Below are positions 11,880-25,938 of a stretch of 64,000 bases of DNA, piece by piece. Each line of letters begins with the position of its first letter. Within the stretch, counting starts at the first letter, position 1. Position numbers and translations under genes: made by a program. This stretch comes from Diphasiastrum complanatum (Eukaryota; Streptophyta; Lycopodiopsida; Lycopodiales; Lycopodiaceae). The notes beneath the pieces were generated by a model. It was not told the DNA's origin, made no database searches, and saw nothing but the letters and a program-made list of their open reading frames with translations. The stretch covers positions 28,367,934 through 28,431,933 of the forward strand of contig CM055113.1 in NCBI GenBank assembly GCA_029204225.1, read 5' to 3'.

Positions 11880-12180
11880 CAGGGAAGTCTGCGAGAGTTC
11901 AGAAGGTGATTTGACTGCCCTGCGAAGGTTCTGCAAGGGCTAAGACTGTCTGCGAGGGTTCGACTCTCGCAGGAAGTCATCTCTCGCACAACATGCTCTC
12001 GTGATTGGATTGTCAAGATCAGACCATGTAGGCAGGCTAATTTCACTGCTATGATTTCATTTAGGCACCTTGCGAGGGTTGGTAGGATGATCTTGATGCT
12101 CTACGAGGGTTCTAAAGATTCAGTTTCTGGAAACCCTCGCACACACTAAAAAATGAAGATTTTCTCATCAGGAACTCTTG
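11880..12180 (-). repeat. Interspersed GCGAGGGTT / AACCCTCGC motif block
   Basis: Copies of a degenerate TGCGAGGGTT word occur every 20-60 bp in both orientations. One pair forms a stem (11950-11956 with 11966-11972). The same motif set fills the leader of the gypsy elements at 48.9-49.8 kb and 15.4-16.1 kb, linking the three. Confidence 0.7.
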
Positions 12181-12699
12181 CAGAGATTTTTATGGATGCA
12201 TTTGGGTCAAATTTAGTGACTGTCCAAGTTTCAAGAGCTATCTCTCATGGGATCTCCAAAATCATGAAAAAAGTACTCTTTTAGAGTGTTTTTTTGACGA
12301 GATCTTGAGATTTTCTGAATTTTAACTTTTGCAAACTAGTAATTAGCTTCATCCATGCTTGATCTGATTGTTGGTAGTTCTTTGGAAGTTCTGATGGACA
12401 TCTGGTAATAGATCCATCAATTTTTGCTGAATTTTGCCCTTATTTTGAAATAATTACTGAGATCGAGGTCTCTGATCTGCAAATTTAGGGGACTTATTGG
12501 CATAATATGATGATCTGCTTCCTTCTTGATCCCATCTGGATCTGGATCCCTCTTGGATCTTGATGGATTTCCCCGATCTTGCCAATTCTGGCCGAATCTT
12601 GATGGATCTAGCTTGATTTGGCTTGATCTTCCTAGATCTAGTGGTGATGGCCTATGAGAATAGCATTTCGTATCGTGCCACTACCAATGTGGATCTATC
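12181..12699. other. Non-coding stretch inside the gypsy element
   Basis: No open frame of note. Repeated GATCTTGAT/GGATCT-like words occur around 12480-12650. It lies between the integrase stop and the motif block. Confidence 0.4.
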
Positions 12700-13260
12700 T
12701 CACTGCGGTGGCCAGTACTTGTGCAACCGGCTACCATTGATGGGTTTATCGAACAGTGTCCCATCTAGCTTCTCTAAATTCACGGCTCCATGATTAAGAA
12801 TTTCCTTGATCTGATAAGGACCTTCGCATGTGAATTTTAATTTCCCTTTGATCGCCTTGGTTTTATACATCAGGACCAGATCTCCCGAGCGAAGATCGTT
12901 CTTTTGTAACATGCGATCGTGCCATGCTTTGCGTCTTTCTTTTTCAGTTGCTAGTGCATGCCCGCGATCGCTGACTAGCTCCACCGGGCATCTGAAGCAC
13001 ACAATGATATTTTTATAAAGGAACTTGGCAGTGGTCCTAGCATCAGCTACTCTTACTACCTTGGCTTCAACCCACTTGGTGAGATAGTCCATGGCTACGA
13101 TTATGTATCGAGCTTGGGAACTCCTTGATGCAGGGTGAATTGGACCGATGTAATCCAATCCCCACTTTTTGAATGGTGCTTGGGCTAAGACCGGGTGCAG
13201 AAGGTCATAATTCAATCTCGTTGGTCTCCTTGCCCTTTGGCACACATTGCACTTTCTCAA
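12700..13260 (-). pseudogene. Gypsy integrase with internal deletion
   Basis: The 186-codon frame starts in the C-x-x-C half of the zinc-binding domain (K-C-N-V-C-Q-R-A), passes the first catalytic Asp (G-L-D-Y-I-G-P) and reaches V-S-D-R-G with the second. It then jumps directly to the C-terminal domain (G-P-Y-Q-I), so the segment with the third acidic residue is deleted. The open frame crosses the deletion, so this shortened protein is not interrupted by stops, but it cannot be a working integrase. Confidence 0.8.
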
Positions 13261-13276
13261 GTATTCCTTCGTATCC

Positions 13277-13636
13277 TTATGATTTTTTTATCGGTTGTGT
13301 TCGCGCAGGTCCCTCGAAGACTTGTTCCGCTGGTGCCTGACTTTCATCAAGTTCTCGTTGGGCTTGCGACATCATAATTACCATGTCATCCAAGGTATAA
13401 TTTTTGAAAGTTTCAGACATCTCATGAACTGGAGCTCGTCGAGATTCCTCTTTCAGCATATTGATCTTAGCTCGACTGGTCATCTTTTGATTTTTTGTCA
13501 TCTGCGTAAAAGATAATACTATATCTGAGTCCATCTTGTTTGACTTCAAGGAATCCAACACCTTCTTTTTGCCCTTTTTTGTCATTTTGGTGGATTCGTC
13601 CTTGTTGTCTTTCATCGGAACTGCCGTGACATTCAT
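13277..13636 (-). pseudogene. Gypsy pre-RT segment fused to LTR and integrase
   Basis: A 119-codon frame with E-M-S-E-T-F-K-N-Y-T-L-D-D and E-Q-V-F-E-G-P, the same wording as the segment before RT at 52.3-52.4 kb. It abuts the truncated 5' LTR at 13637 and, on the other side, the integrase remnant. Both joins are deletion breakpoints: one removed the LTR end, primer site, gag and protease, the other RT and RNase H. Confidence 0.75.
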
Positions 13637-14197
13637 CTCGTTAGCTCAAATGCTCAATTTCATTACTTATGGAAAAACCTTAACTAGCATAAACAAAAAG
13701 CATGGGAAATGGAAACAACAAGCAAACCACAACAATAGCATAAGCAAGAGTGATTAGCAAATGAGGATGCTTGAGCTCTCAAAATGATAGAGTCTCCTCC
13801 TCTCTATTAAGCATGGAATAGAGTACAAATGGTGCCTTTTTATAAAATGGGGAAGGCCCTTGCCCCAAAATCCTATTGGCTAATATTTACATTGATCCTA
13901 TCCATTCATCTTGGACCCAACTTGATCCAAGGGTCCACAAAAAGTACATTGAAATTCACAAGATTCATGTGAGTCCCAATATGGACCCAACTCTAAAAAG
14001 TAATCCTAAGTTTAAAAATGACTTTGGGCCTCTAGTTTTATTTTGATTCAAAGGCCCAAGTCTATTTTATTTTATTTACAACTTAAGCTTGCGTGCTCAT
14101 TGGGCCATGGGCTTATGCGCGCAAGATGCCATGCCCTCGCAACACATTTTATTAGTCGATTTTATTTATTTACAATTCGTTGGGAATACCCCCAATA
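13637..14197 (-). repeat. Partial 5' LTR of the deleted gypsy element
   Basis: 561 bp matching 7897-8464. The outer terminus has mutated from TGTTGG to TATTGG (plus-strand CCAATA at 14192-14197). The inner third of the LTR, including the end that would adjoin the primer site, is deleted. Target copy GATAA follows at 14198-14202. Confidence 0.85.
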
Positions 14198-14202
14198 GAT
14201 AA

Positions 14203-14600
14203 ATATTCGGTAGTAATTGGCATGACCCATGTAAATGTAAACTCCTCTAATTGTTCCTACTGGAGACAATTCCACAATAATCTTGATTTTGGAATAATCC
14301 ATAGCAATTCCATGTCTCAATATCACATGGCCAAGAACAACTCCATGATTGATCCACATTTGATATTTTTTTGGATTTTAGAAAATCTAGTATTCACGAC
14401 ATCGTTCAAATACTTTTTCCAAATGATCCAAATGGTCTGTATCAGAACTATGGACTCCAAGATCATCCAAATAAATTTTTACAAATACTCCTTAAAAGCA
14501 AATTGCATAACTCACTGAAAGGAACTTGGTGCATTACAAAGTCCAAACAACATAACTTTATAAGCATAGGTCCTATTGCCAAAGCTATTTTATCCCTACT
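14203..14600 (-). pseudogene. Older gypsy RT fragment, host of the inserted element
   Basis: The minus strand carries RT wording: an L-F-G-L-C-N-A-P-like segment near 14550, a D-D region near 14480, then V-L-G-H-V-I-L-R-H-G-I and the N-Y-Y-R-x-F end of RT. Stops are frequent. It is cut at 14198 by the GATAA-flanked insertion and resumes at 7635. Confidence 0.7.
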
Positions 14601-14601
14601 T

Positions 14602-14793
14602 TATTCACTAACTTGACATTTAGGCCTTGCGACATTAAAAGTCCTGCAAAAAGGCCTAAAGTCCTTTTAGTGACTTTCCAATTAATCAAATCTCTATGTG
14701 ATCATCGGGTTGGACTTCACACGCAGGGTGTCAAATCTCTCTCACTTATTTACTAGGGTTAGGGTTGTCTCGATATCCGCAAACCCTCCAACA
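14602..14793 (-). repeat. Truncated LTR copy (partner of 16467-17161)
   Basis: Matches the first part of the LTR at 16970-17161, starting TGTTGGAGGGTTTGCGG on the minus strand at 14793. The rest of the LTR is missing at a junction with older RT sequence near 14600. It lies directly after gag-protease remnants, so it is best read as a truncated 3' LTR. Confidence 0.7.
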
Positions 14794-14879
14794 TAAGGGG
14801 TTAACCTTTGTTTTACGCTTAGATTTCTTGCGAGAAGTCAATGATTGATGTGCCAGTATGCGATAAACGATGGTGCGTC

Positions 14880-15354
14880 TGGTAAGTCCATTACTACGAA
14901 AGTAATGACAAATTGGATACCCGCAATTGTCACTGGTATATCTTCCACTATACCTTTAGGTCGTCTGATCAGCTAACTTAATAGCAAAATTGGCAGGCTT
15001 CACTTTGTAAAATCCCATTTGGCACATAAGACTCCTGAACCTCCATCTATCATGGTTGCCTCTCGAATAAATTTTTTATGTTGTATTGACAATGTGATAT
15101 TCCTTTTCTCACTCTCCCAAACTACCCCTACATTGAGTACTTCGTTTGAATATTCAAATCCGAACACAAAATAGCAGTTCTTGTTGGACCTTCAGTTCAG
15201 TCTTTATCAATCTCTCAGCTAATACTTCTTTGGCTTGAGGCACCAACTTCAAGAATACTCCCAAATTAATGTTCATCTTACTCTGAATCAAATGATCAAC
15301 AGTCTTGAAATAAGAAATATTCAAAATCAGTACCAAACTGTAATAATCTTTCAC
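14880..15354 (-). pseudogene. Gypsy gag end and protease remnant
   Basis: The frame at 15354-15154 contains N-L-G-V-F-L-K-L-V-P-Q-A-K, matching the same region at 51.0 kb. Further on, at about 15066-15030, lies M-I-D-G-G-S-G-V, the aspartic-protease active-site region. Frames are broken between the two. Confidence 0.7.
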
Positions 15355-16444
15355 AAATTTGACAATAGCTAGGTCAAATAAATCAGGAACTCAAAAATAA
15401 TACTGGCAAAGGTTAACTCACCGAGGGTTCTTTCAATACTATTTTTTATTAAAAAAAAACTACTTAACTGGCTGTTTCTAACAAATCTAGAAAAACTAAC
15501 CTTCATCTATTTGACAGTAGATAGATATAACAAGAGTGAAGTTAGGGTAGGATTGACGAAGGTTGTTTTGGTGAGCAATGATTTTTTTGCAGCTTGGCGA
15601 GGGTTAAAATGAACTTTTTAATAGATCTAGATATAGGTAACCTTTGCTGAACTCAAAAATCATGGATCACTAAATTTGAAAACCTCAGACAAATCGACAA
15701 AGGTTCAAGAATGATATTGTTATTTTTGCAAAAAAAAAAAAATTCTTTTACAAAAATAACTCAATATAACAACTAACCTTGACCTAATGTTCGCCCTACT
15801 TATTGGTTACCAAAACTAACAAGATGAATTGATTGTGACTCAAGCAAAAGTTCCTCTCTAAGAACTGATCAAAAGGTTACCAACAACTAGTGGACAGTCA
15901 CTTTAGCCTTCTACTTTTAAAATTAACCTTCGTCGACCTGGCTATAAGTAGATCTGGGTCAGATCTATAAACAATAGATGAGACGAATGATGGTTTTCAG
16001 TATTTTTATGATCTTAGAGATTTTTTTGATTTTTCTGTGGCTTTTCTTCAGTAATCTTCGCTCCTCAAACTGTAGCTTCACTGCATCAAGGCGGTTTTGC
16101 TTGAAAGTCGGCGAAGGTTGGTTGCAAGGGAACAGAAAGTTATTAGTATTTGATGAAGATTTTTTCTCTTTTGTCACCACAATTGCAAAAAAATGATCGA
16201 TTTTTGTGGTTTCTCTAATTTCTTCACGTCCAAATGGATCTTAAGAATGGTGATTTGTCTGGCCTTCCTTGCTCAACATCAAAATAGATTCCAAGCAAGA
16301 AATCCACATAAACCAAACAAAATTCTCTCCAAAATTAACTCTAAAATATAATCTTAACACTAATATGCCAAGACAAGATGCTAAATACAAGCTAACAATT
16401 AAATATGGATAAAAAACATGCTGAAAATGAAAAATTGGCATAGC

Positions 16445-16462
16445 TCCCCGACAATGGTGCCA
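16445..16462 (-). promoter_or_regulatory. Primer binding site, tRNA-Asp-like
   Basis: The minus strand reads TGGCACCATTGTCGGGGA, a variant of the primer site complementary to plant tRNA-Asp that is typical of Tat/Athila gypsy elements. It lies 4 nt from the LTR end. Confidence 0.8.
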
Positions 16463-16466
16463 AAAT

Positions 16467-17161
16467 TGTAGTGGGCATTTCCTATCCACCTTCAACCCTA
16501 GATCCAAGCACGTCAAGCATCAAAGAAGATGAAGAGGATTAACATGTTGTCATGCGGAGATTCATTCCCATGGGAGCAAATGCGTAGTTCAGAGTCAAGC
16601 ACATGCTTATGATGCCACAAATAAAACTAACCATTAACACTACTCAAGCATTCATAAAGCTTACTTTTCTCTCTTTCTCTCTTTTCTCTCACAAAAAGTA
16701 TAACAATGGTCATTCCCAACAATTATCAAATCCAATAAACATAAAGATCCAAATAAAATATGAGAGATGAAGAAAGGAAAAAGAAGAGCAAGGACATCCA
16801 ATTTCAATTTGTAAAAGGTTCAAACTATTTTATTGAAAAGAACATGTAAAATGAATTTTAAAGTACCACACTATATATAGTGGATTTTAGTGCTTTGGCC
16901 TCAAATCCTATTAGCCAATTTCCACCTCTCTTATTATTTGAAATTTGAAATTTGGAGGGAGCTCTTTTTATTCACTAACTTGATTATTAGGCCTTGCGAC
17001 ATTGAATTCTCGTAAAAAGGCCTAAAGTCCTTTTATTAACTTCTAACTAATCAAATAACTATGTGATCATCAGGTTGGACTTACACATCCCTCTCACTTA
17101 TTAACTTCTAATAAATGAATAACTAATTAGGGTTGCCTTGATATCCGCAAACCCTCCAACA
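16467..17161 (-). repeat. 5' LTR, about 695 bp
   Basis: Starts TGTTGGAGGGTTTGCGG at 17161 and ends CTACA near 16467, next to the primer site. A TATA-like ACTATATATAGTG lies near 16885-16870. Confidence 0.78.
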
Positions 17162-17627
17162 GAATTGTAGAGAATTCACAACTATTCATATACACATCAG
17201 AAACATCCATAACATGAATATAGCTAGTTTTACCATATCTTGACAATTTGCACACATCCACATAAAGATGCTCAAACATTAGATGCAACAAGTAAAGTAA
17301 ACTTGAACAACACTTCCTTGATGCTCCTTTGACCTTACTTGAGTCTTCAATAACCTGCAAAAACAGATCCAAAACATCTATGCCAATTGACTCTCCTTTG
17401 ATGCTCTTGACTAGCACCAAATTGCCAGCTTTCCTTTTGCCTTGTTGAAGCACTTTGAGATCAATCTCTTGATCATCAACTTGACCATCAAAGCCATAGA
17501 ACAAAATTTGTTTTCCAGATTCATTAATTGCTATAAAATCATGAAAACATCCATCCACTTGCATAGCTCCATCTACATAAGAAGATTCAGCAAAAAATGT
17601 GAGAAATGTAAACTGAGTCACTTCCAC
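17162..17627 (-). CDS. Hypothetical open frame cut by an LTR
   Basis: About 155 codons are open on the minus strand up to the LTR boundary at 17161, after which the frame runs into LTR sequence and stops at 17127. It has protein-like composition but no motif I recognise; copia, gypsy and LINE signatures are absent. It could be a host exon or accessory sequence interrupted by the gypsy insertion. The other half was not found. Confidence 0.25.
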
Positions 17628-17639
17628 TTGCTTACCTTC

Positions 17640-19240
17640 TCATCATAAGTGAGCCTTGAAGGCATTTGTCTTTCCCTTGATGTTCTCCTTGGCTTTTGAC
17701 TTGATGATGGTCCCTGAATCCGAAGATCGAATGTATCCATTGCCACAAGAAAGGGCATGCAGCCATGGACTGTTATCAGAAGTCGAAGAACAAGTGGTCT
17801 CAAGGCAAATGAGAGAACAACAACAGTTCATCCTACGTTGATGAACCTGAAAGCTCGAAGATGGGCAAAGAAAGGCCAAACAATGGAAATTTGACAGCCT
17901 ACCTCTATGTAGATATGTGTGCAACCTCAACGTCTGACATACAAGAGATGATCCTTGACTCAGGAGCAACCTCTCACTTTGTCACATCCAGACGAATAAT
18001 GGCTGACTTTCAAAATACAAATCCATCCAGATACATAGTTCTTGGAGACGGATCGGAACATCAAGTGAATGGCACTGGTTTGCTATGGCTCAACACAAAT
18101 GGCAAAGACCGAAGATTACAGGATGTTCTATTCGTACCCACACTATAGCAAGACTTGCTCTCAATTGCAAGAATAGCAGACGTTGGGATGTGCATGACGT
18201 TTTCAAACGAAACATGCAATGTCGTTGATGCCAGCACCAACACACTGATTACACAAGGAAGACAAAAAGACAACTTGTATCATCTGAAGGTATGCCTACC
18301 AACAGATCAAGCACACCAAGCTCATGAATCTATAGATGTTCTATGGCACAGAAGACTATGCCACATAAATCCAATGGCATTGTATCAAACAAGCCAGCAT
18401 GGAGGAGTAGAAACTATGGCGGGGTAGAAAGCCCAATCTGATGCACGTTCGGATCTTTGGCTGTGCAGCTTATGCACATGTTTCGGACAAGCTTCGAAAG
18501 AAGCTCAATGAGAAAGTCTAATAAGGATACTTCTTCAGGTATGACAACCATTCGTCATACTACATGATCTACATGCCAGAGACAAATCAAGTGAAGATAG
18601 TCAGAGACATCAAGTTCGATGAGACTAGAACAATGGCCGATGATGATTTAGCCAGCTATGAAGTCTTAGGAAAGCAGTATTACGACCTGTCAACTATGAC
18701 AGAGGGAGTAGAACCTAAACACTTAGATGAAGATGCTCGTATCCCACATTAGCCAAGCAACGAATCAAACAAAAAAAGGACAACAAACACGCCTGCAGCT
18801 AGAACGCTTGTAAATCAAAATGGTTTCTGACCCAACCGAAGAAACAAAGGCAAGGACATTGTAGTACCTGAAAAATCTCCCAGGAGATTGACAAGAGAAT
18901 GAAGAGAACCAGCCATATTCATGTCAAATTTGTGTCAAGTTGCTCGGCTTCGACATCCGAAGAGTTCTGTGGACTCAGTGCTGAACCACAAACCTTCGAG
19001 CAAGCCATCGACAGTCCAAACAAGGACAAATGGATCCAAGCCATGAATGAAAAAATTGAATCCATGAAGAAGAATGAGGTGTGGACACTACAGCCAGTAC
19101 CAGACAAGTGAAAGACCCTGCAATGCAAATGAGTATACAAGTTGAAGTATGGACCAAATGGAAATGTTTCGTGATATAAAGCCAAACTTGTAGCGAAGGG
19201 ATTTTCTCAGAAGTATGGTATCGACTACACTGACTAAGTG
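17640..19240 (+). mobile_element. Decayed copia: zinc knuckle, protease, pre-integrase, RT start
   Basis: In order: a zinc knuckle C-I-H-C-H-K-K-G-H (about 17725-17775), protease with L-D-S-G-A-T-S-H-F (about 17943), a pre-integrase H-R-R-L-C-H-I-N region (18345-18375), a jump past the integrase core, the integrase tail, and the RT start with K-W-I-Q-A-M (19020-19060). It ends near 19240 at A-K-G-F-S-Q-K-Y-G-I-D-Y. The copies at 31.4 and 34.3 kb are close relatives. Many stops; no LTR seen here. Confidence 0.75.
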
Positions 19241-19244
19241 CTAT

Positions 19245-20126
19245 GTGGAGTTTACATACATGATTCTGTTTGCCTTTGATATTATAACCTTCGAGTTGCA
19301 TCATGTAAATATCTTCTTCGATAACTCCATTAAGATATGTTTTCTGTACATACATTTGATGTACCTCTAAATCTGCTCCAACAACAAATGACAACAGAAG
19401 TATGACTGAAAAATGTTTAACTACTGGACTAAAAGTCTCAATGTAGTCTACATTATGTACCTGAGAAAATCCTCTCGAGGAAAGTTGAGCTTTTCTTTGA
19501 TCAATGCTTCAATCTGCCTTGTATTTGATTTTGAATATCCATTTTCAATCAACTACATTCCTGTTGGCAGACAATTCGACAATAGTCTAAGTCTGGTTCT
19601 TGATAAGAGATGAATATTCTTTATCCATAGCTTCTTTCTAAAGATTGGAATCGGGATAACTAAGTGCCTCTTCAATAGTAGTCGGCTCTTGAACAAGATA
19701 AGTTGTAGACTCGTCGATATACCTTATAAGTGGTTTGTGTTCTCTTGTGATCTTCTGGGAAATGAGTGAAGTTGCTTATTTTCATCATGTTGTAGTTGCT
19801 AGGGTTTGCATTGGATCACATATATCTGAATGAACCACATCTAGAACATCTTTTGATGCATGCCTATAACTCGATCTAAAAGGAATCCTGGTCTGTTTTC
19901 CAAGGATGCAGCTTTGACAGACAGGGAGGTCGACTTTATTGGTTGGATAGTCGAGGTCGAGTGCTAGGTATTGTCTGGACATGTTCGACACAGATGTATG
20001 ATTCAAGTGTTCTAATCTATAATGCCAAAGTAATGCTTTATTGACAAGAATAGAGGTTTTCAAGGCTTGACTAGTGTCAGAATAACAATGAGTTAGTCTA
20101 TATAAGAATCCATGCCTCTCTTTCAA
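19245..20126 (-). mobile_element. Decayed copia pol, opposite orientation
   Basis: The frame at 20126-19785 has the pre-integrase zinc domain: H-Y-R-L-E-H-L-N-H, C-Q-S-C-I-L-G-K-Q and V-H-S-D-I-C. RT wording follows on the same strand (about 19720-19245): I-F-K-I-K-Y-K-A-D, S-R-G-F-S-Q, Y-L-N-G-V-I-E-E-D-I-Y and V-C-K-L. The integrase core between them is missing. It belongs to the family of the outer copia at 1.2-5 kb and meets the plus-strand copia tail to tail near 19242. Confidence 0.7.
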
Positions 20127-22690
20127 CTATAGGTAGAAACCTTTTTTTATGACATTGACCATGATGGTTTTTTAGCCAATGCATATAGCGATATAACAAA
20201 GGTTTAGTACAAAACTACTACTGAACTTAAGATAATAGTATTACTTCTTTCTTTTATGAAATAGTATCATGATGTTCACCAAGTACATTAATTTAGTGTT
20301 GAAGAAATACATATTTGATACATATATAGTTAGTAGGTTCTGATTCTTACAAGAACAAGTTAAAAACAATGTATCTAGAAAAATCATTCGATCCATTTTG
20401 TAACAGTTATTTTGGAACTTGTATGATATTATCATAAGTCAAAACTATTTTTCGAAAATTCAAGCATTTTTTGAACATGGCACCAAACAATAACAAACAA
20501 ACTATTGCATGGTTCTTCTTTCTAGAGAGTCTTGTAATGTTGGATCTTTTTGCAGTCTTACATGCATTCTGTCAAGTCTAATTTTGATGCACGAATGACT
20601 TCGTAAGCCTTGTGACAATTTTTGGTTGTGTTTAGAAATAGGAGTAACAACTTTCCAGCCTCACAGTTGCACACAAATAATAATATTTTTCATCCTTCCT
20701 CTATAGGAAAAAATTCAATCATAATTGTTCAAATTTTCTTCACACTAAGCTTCTGTAAGGAAAAGGATGAGCAACAAATTGTATTTCATAACTTTCAAAT
20801 CCCTAATCGTATAGTGATTTTTTTTTACAGTAAGTTAATAATAGTTTTGACTGAAAGTCCCTTATGTACTTTTCTTTGATTTTGGCTCTAGCTTACATAT
20901 TGAACCTATTGCACTTGTGGTTATTAGCATCGAATGAGAACCACACATTTCATGTGAAGGATGAGGGTCTTGATGTCCACTAGTTTCAATGTCAACATCC
21001 TGAACGTCGTAAGAAGTTTCTTGGAATTCACAATATTTTGGATTTAGATCGATGTAGATTAACTTGATATGTGGGCTTATTCCAAATAAAAGAAAAGCTC
21101 CCTCATCATGCATCAGTAGATTTGCAAAGATCAGTGGATTTTCTAGAATCAGTGACAAAATGAGTTTTGACTTTGAATTAGCGGCACTTCCTTGTTCTAA
21201 TTCATCATAACAATATTCTAATTTCTCTGCCTTGATATATGAAGAGAACGAAGATGCACATCATGGGATGGGGCTATCTCTTTCTATAGCTTGGTTGCAA
21301 CTTTGATGTAAGGGCTTCTTTTCTTAGCAATTTGCAAGCACATAAGTTCATCGTAGACAACAAGGCTGAAAACTTACATGTAGTAGACGTTAATTGGGTC
21401 TACCACAAAAAAAAAGACTTCTTATTTCTAAATTCTCTTAATTGATCATTTACTCTGGTATCTTTTAATCTCCCTACATTTGGTATATAATGGAATAGTC
21501 ATCTTCTACTTTGATCTAAAAGAAAATTCAGCTTGTCCACCATATTCAATTACATGTCATGAAGCACTCAATACTCTCTTGAAGTTTGAAAGATAAACAA
21601 TCTTACATCAAGTCCATTCAATTGACCTTTTATTTTTGGGAAGGTTGAAATGAAAATGCTTTTCTTTAAAGTTCAACTCAAGGTACATGATGGGTTGGGA
21701 AGGCTTCTACACCTAGTCCAAGAGGCCAATGGGCCAGTCATGAAAGTGGTCCTTTTAAAGTTCAAAACTATGACATAATAAAAAGTTTGGTTTTTATAAT
21801 GCATAGACATTGATGGAGCCTAGTTACTAGACATAAAGGGGCTCCTTAAAATGATGATGTAAGTACAAGAAGTTATAAGCGTAAGCTCCCATGTATGATA
21901 ATGTTACATATATATGTCATAACCAAGAATTAACCTTCTTGTACTATACATAATGCTAAGTGCTTGTTAATTATGTTTTATTTTGTAGTCACTTTCAAGA
22001 AATGTTGCTTTCTAAGAATTTAAACCTTCCACCCATTAAACTCTCATGTTGAAAGCCACTCATAGATTGACACCTAAGCATGAAACATTTTGGAAGAATG
22101 TTCTTGTAGACATCCAATGTGAGATGGTCAATCAATGGTGGATGGTCATTATTCTACCAAATCCCTAGAAATTTTCAGGAAATAATAAATAATGAAGATA
22201 AATACACTTTTGGCATTAGATATGGGACTACCCATGAATGGCATCATGCTTTCCCCACTACTATGGATGGTTGCCAAGGGGGAGCTTGATTGAAACTACA
22301 GCTTTGTATGACTCGCAAAAACTCACAAACACAAACATGCAAATTGTTGAAATTTACAGTTTACCGCTTGATTTCATAATTGTAGGTATTTCACTTGTCA
22401 AATATTAGCCAATTTTTTGTCGACTTCAATTTAATGTTGTAGGTCTGCTTGGCCGTGAATAGAGTTGGTCGGGTTTACAAGCACTAACTCTATTCAGGAG
22501 CAAGCTCTATTTCTAAAAACATTTCTTAAGATAAAAAACCTAGAACATTTGAATGAAGTTGTTAAAAGACTAGCTAGCTTTTGACAAGTGAAAAACCTAC
22601 AAATCTGAAACTAAGGGGTAAAATGTAGATTTTAAAAATCAGCACGTTTGTATTTCTAAGTTTTTGTTACGAGCACTGAGTTTGTATTTG
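20127..22690. other. Intergenic stretch, no gene recognised
   Basis: AT-rich sequence with only short open frames. One minus-strand frame of 98 codons (21158-20862) has protein-like composition but no known domain. No LTR ends, RNA genes or microsatellites were seen. Confidence 0.45.
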
Positions 22691-23456
22691 TAATATGTAC
22701 TCATGTGTAGGATATTTTCAACTTCGCACTCAAGTGACAAGAGAGCAAAACACCTTGCATATTGAAAGGAAGCAATCTCAATTCTGTACTGGCCCTGGCC
22801 CTGAGTGTACTCCAACCCAATTACAGAAATTTCCAAGGCCACTTTTATTGGTTCAACCCAGTAATACTAGTTTCCAAAGCCACCTTTATTAGCTGTAAGA
22901 AAATCTATGACGGTAGAATCTATCTCACCCAAGCCAGACCCAGACTGCCCAGTGCCCAAAAACTGGATTCTAGAATGTTAAATGAAGAAAAAGGAAGCAC
23001 ACATCAGGAAAAAGTCAAATAGGATGAAATCCAGTACCTGGTATCTCACCAATTACTTAACACTCTTACTTCATTATTAGCTGTATTTGCTTAGCTATGC
23101 TATAACTTTATTATCTAGCTACGTTTTTGTTTACTTCGGAATCTTAAATATTAATAAGCAGGATCTAGGAAACAATTCAGCTGCCATTAGTCTCTCAGCC
23201 CTGGCTGAGGACTTGGTAGTCAAGAATTGTGCAGAGGAGCAGCCAGTGCTCTCGGTACAACGCCTGAAAGCAATCTGATGCTCTTATTGCAGATGCCAGA
23301 TAGAGTTGTTGTTTCTGATTGAGAGGATGCTGGTGTGAAGCTTCGTGATCGTAACCTGTAAGTTTAGTGGGTATTGATGTACGTCTTCAATAGCACAACT
23401 GAGTGATAGAAATTTCTGAACATTGCTGTGATAATAGTTGTGAGAGCTGGGGTAGA
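22691..23456 (+). promoter_or_regulatory. Presumed promoter and 5' leader of the bHLH gene
   Basis: Non-repetitive sequence upstream of the first in-frame ATG. No convincing TATA box could be fixed; several short upstream open frames occur. The transcription start is unknown. Confidence 0.3.

Positions 23457-25938
<2,482 letters not shown>

Larger units (their letters stand above)
7641..14197 (-). mobile_element. Deleted Ty3/gypsy element carrying long accessory frames
   Basis: Flanked by the duplicated target GATAA (7636-7640 and 14198-14202) and inserted into an older gypsy RT. The LTR family is the one at 47704-48541. From 5' to 3' on the minus strand it has a partial 5' LTR, a pre-RT piece, an internally deleted integrase, a non-coding stretch with repeated GCGAGGGTT-like motifs, about 3 kb of accessory frames, and a full 3' LTR. 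The primer site, gag, protease and RT are missing, and no clear purine tract abuts the 3' LTR. Movement would have needed proteins from a relative. Confidence 0.85.
14602..17161 (-). mobile_element. Deleted Tat/Athila-type gypsy: LTR, leader, gag end, protease, LTR piece
   Basis: The full LTR (16467-17161) is followed by a primer site (16462-16445), a leader with GCGAAGGTT-like motifs (about 16110-15400), gag end and protease remnants (15354-14880), then a truncated LTR (14793-14602). RT, RNase H and integrase are gone. Gag wording matches the plus-strand element at 50.9 kb, so the two are relatives with different LTRs. Confidence 0.7.

Noticed and set aside
7641-14197. Endogenous pararetrovirus interpretation of the gypsy-like pol pieces
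   Set aside because: LTRs, 5-bp target duplication, integrase and a tRNA-Asp-type primer site in sister copies identify LTR retrotransposons; no movement-protein-like frame was seen.
23403-23456. Upstream extension of the bHLH frame to 23403
   Set aside because: That start is GTG, not used for ordinary plant nuclear genes; the first in-frame ATG is at 23457.
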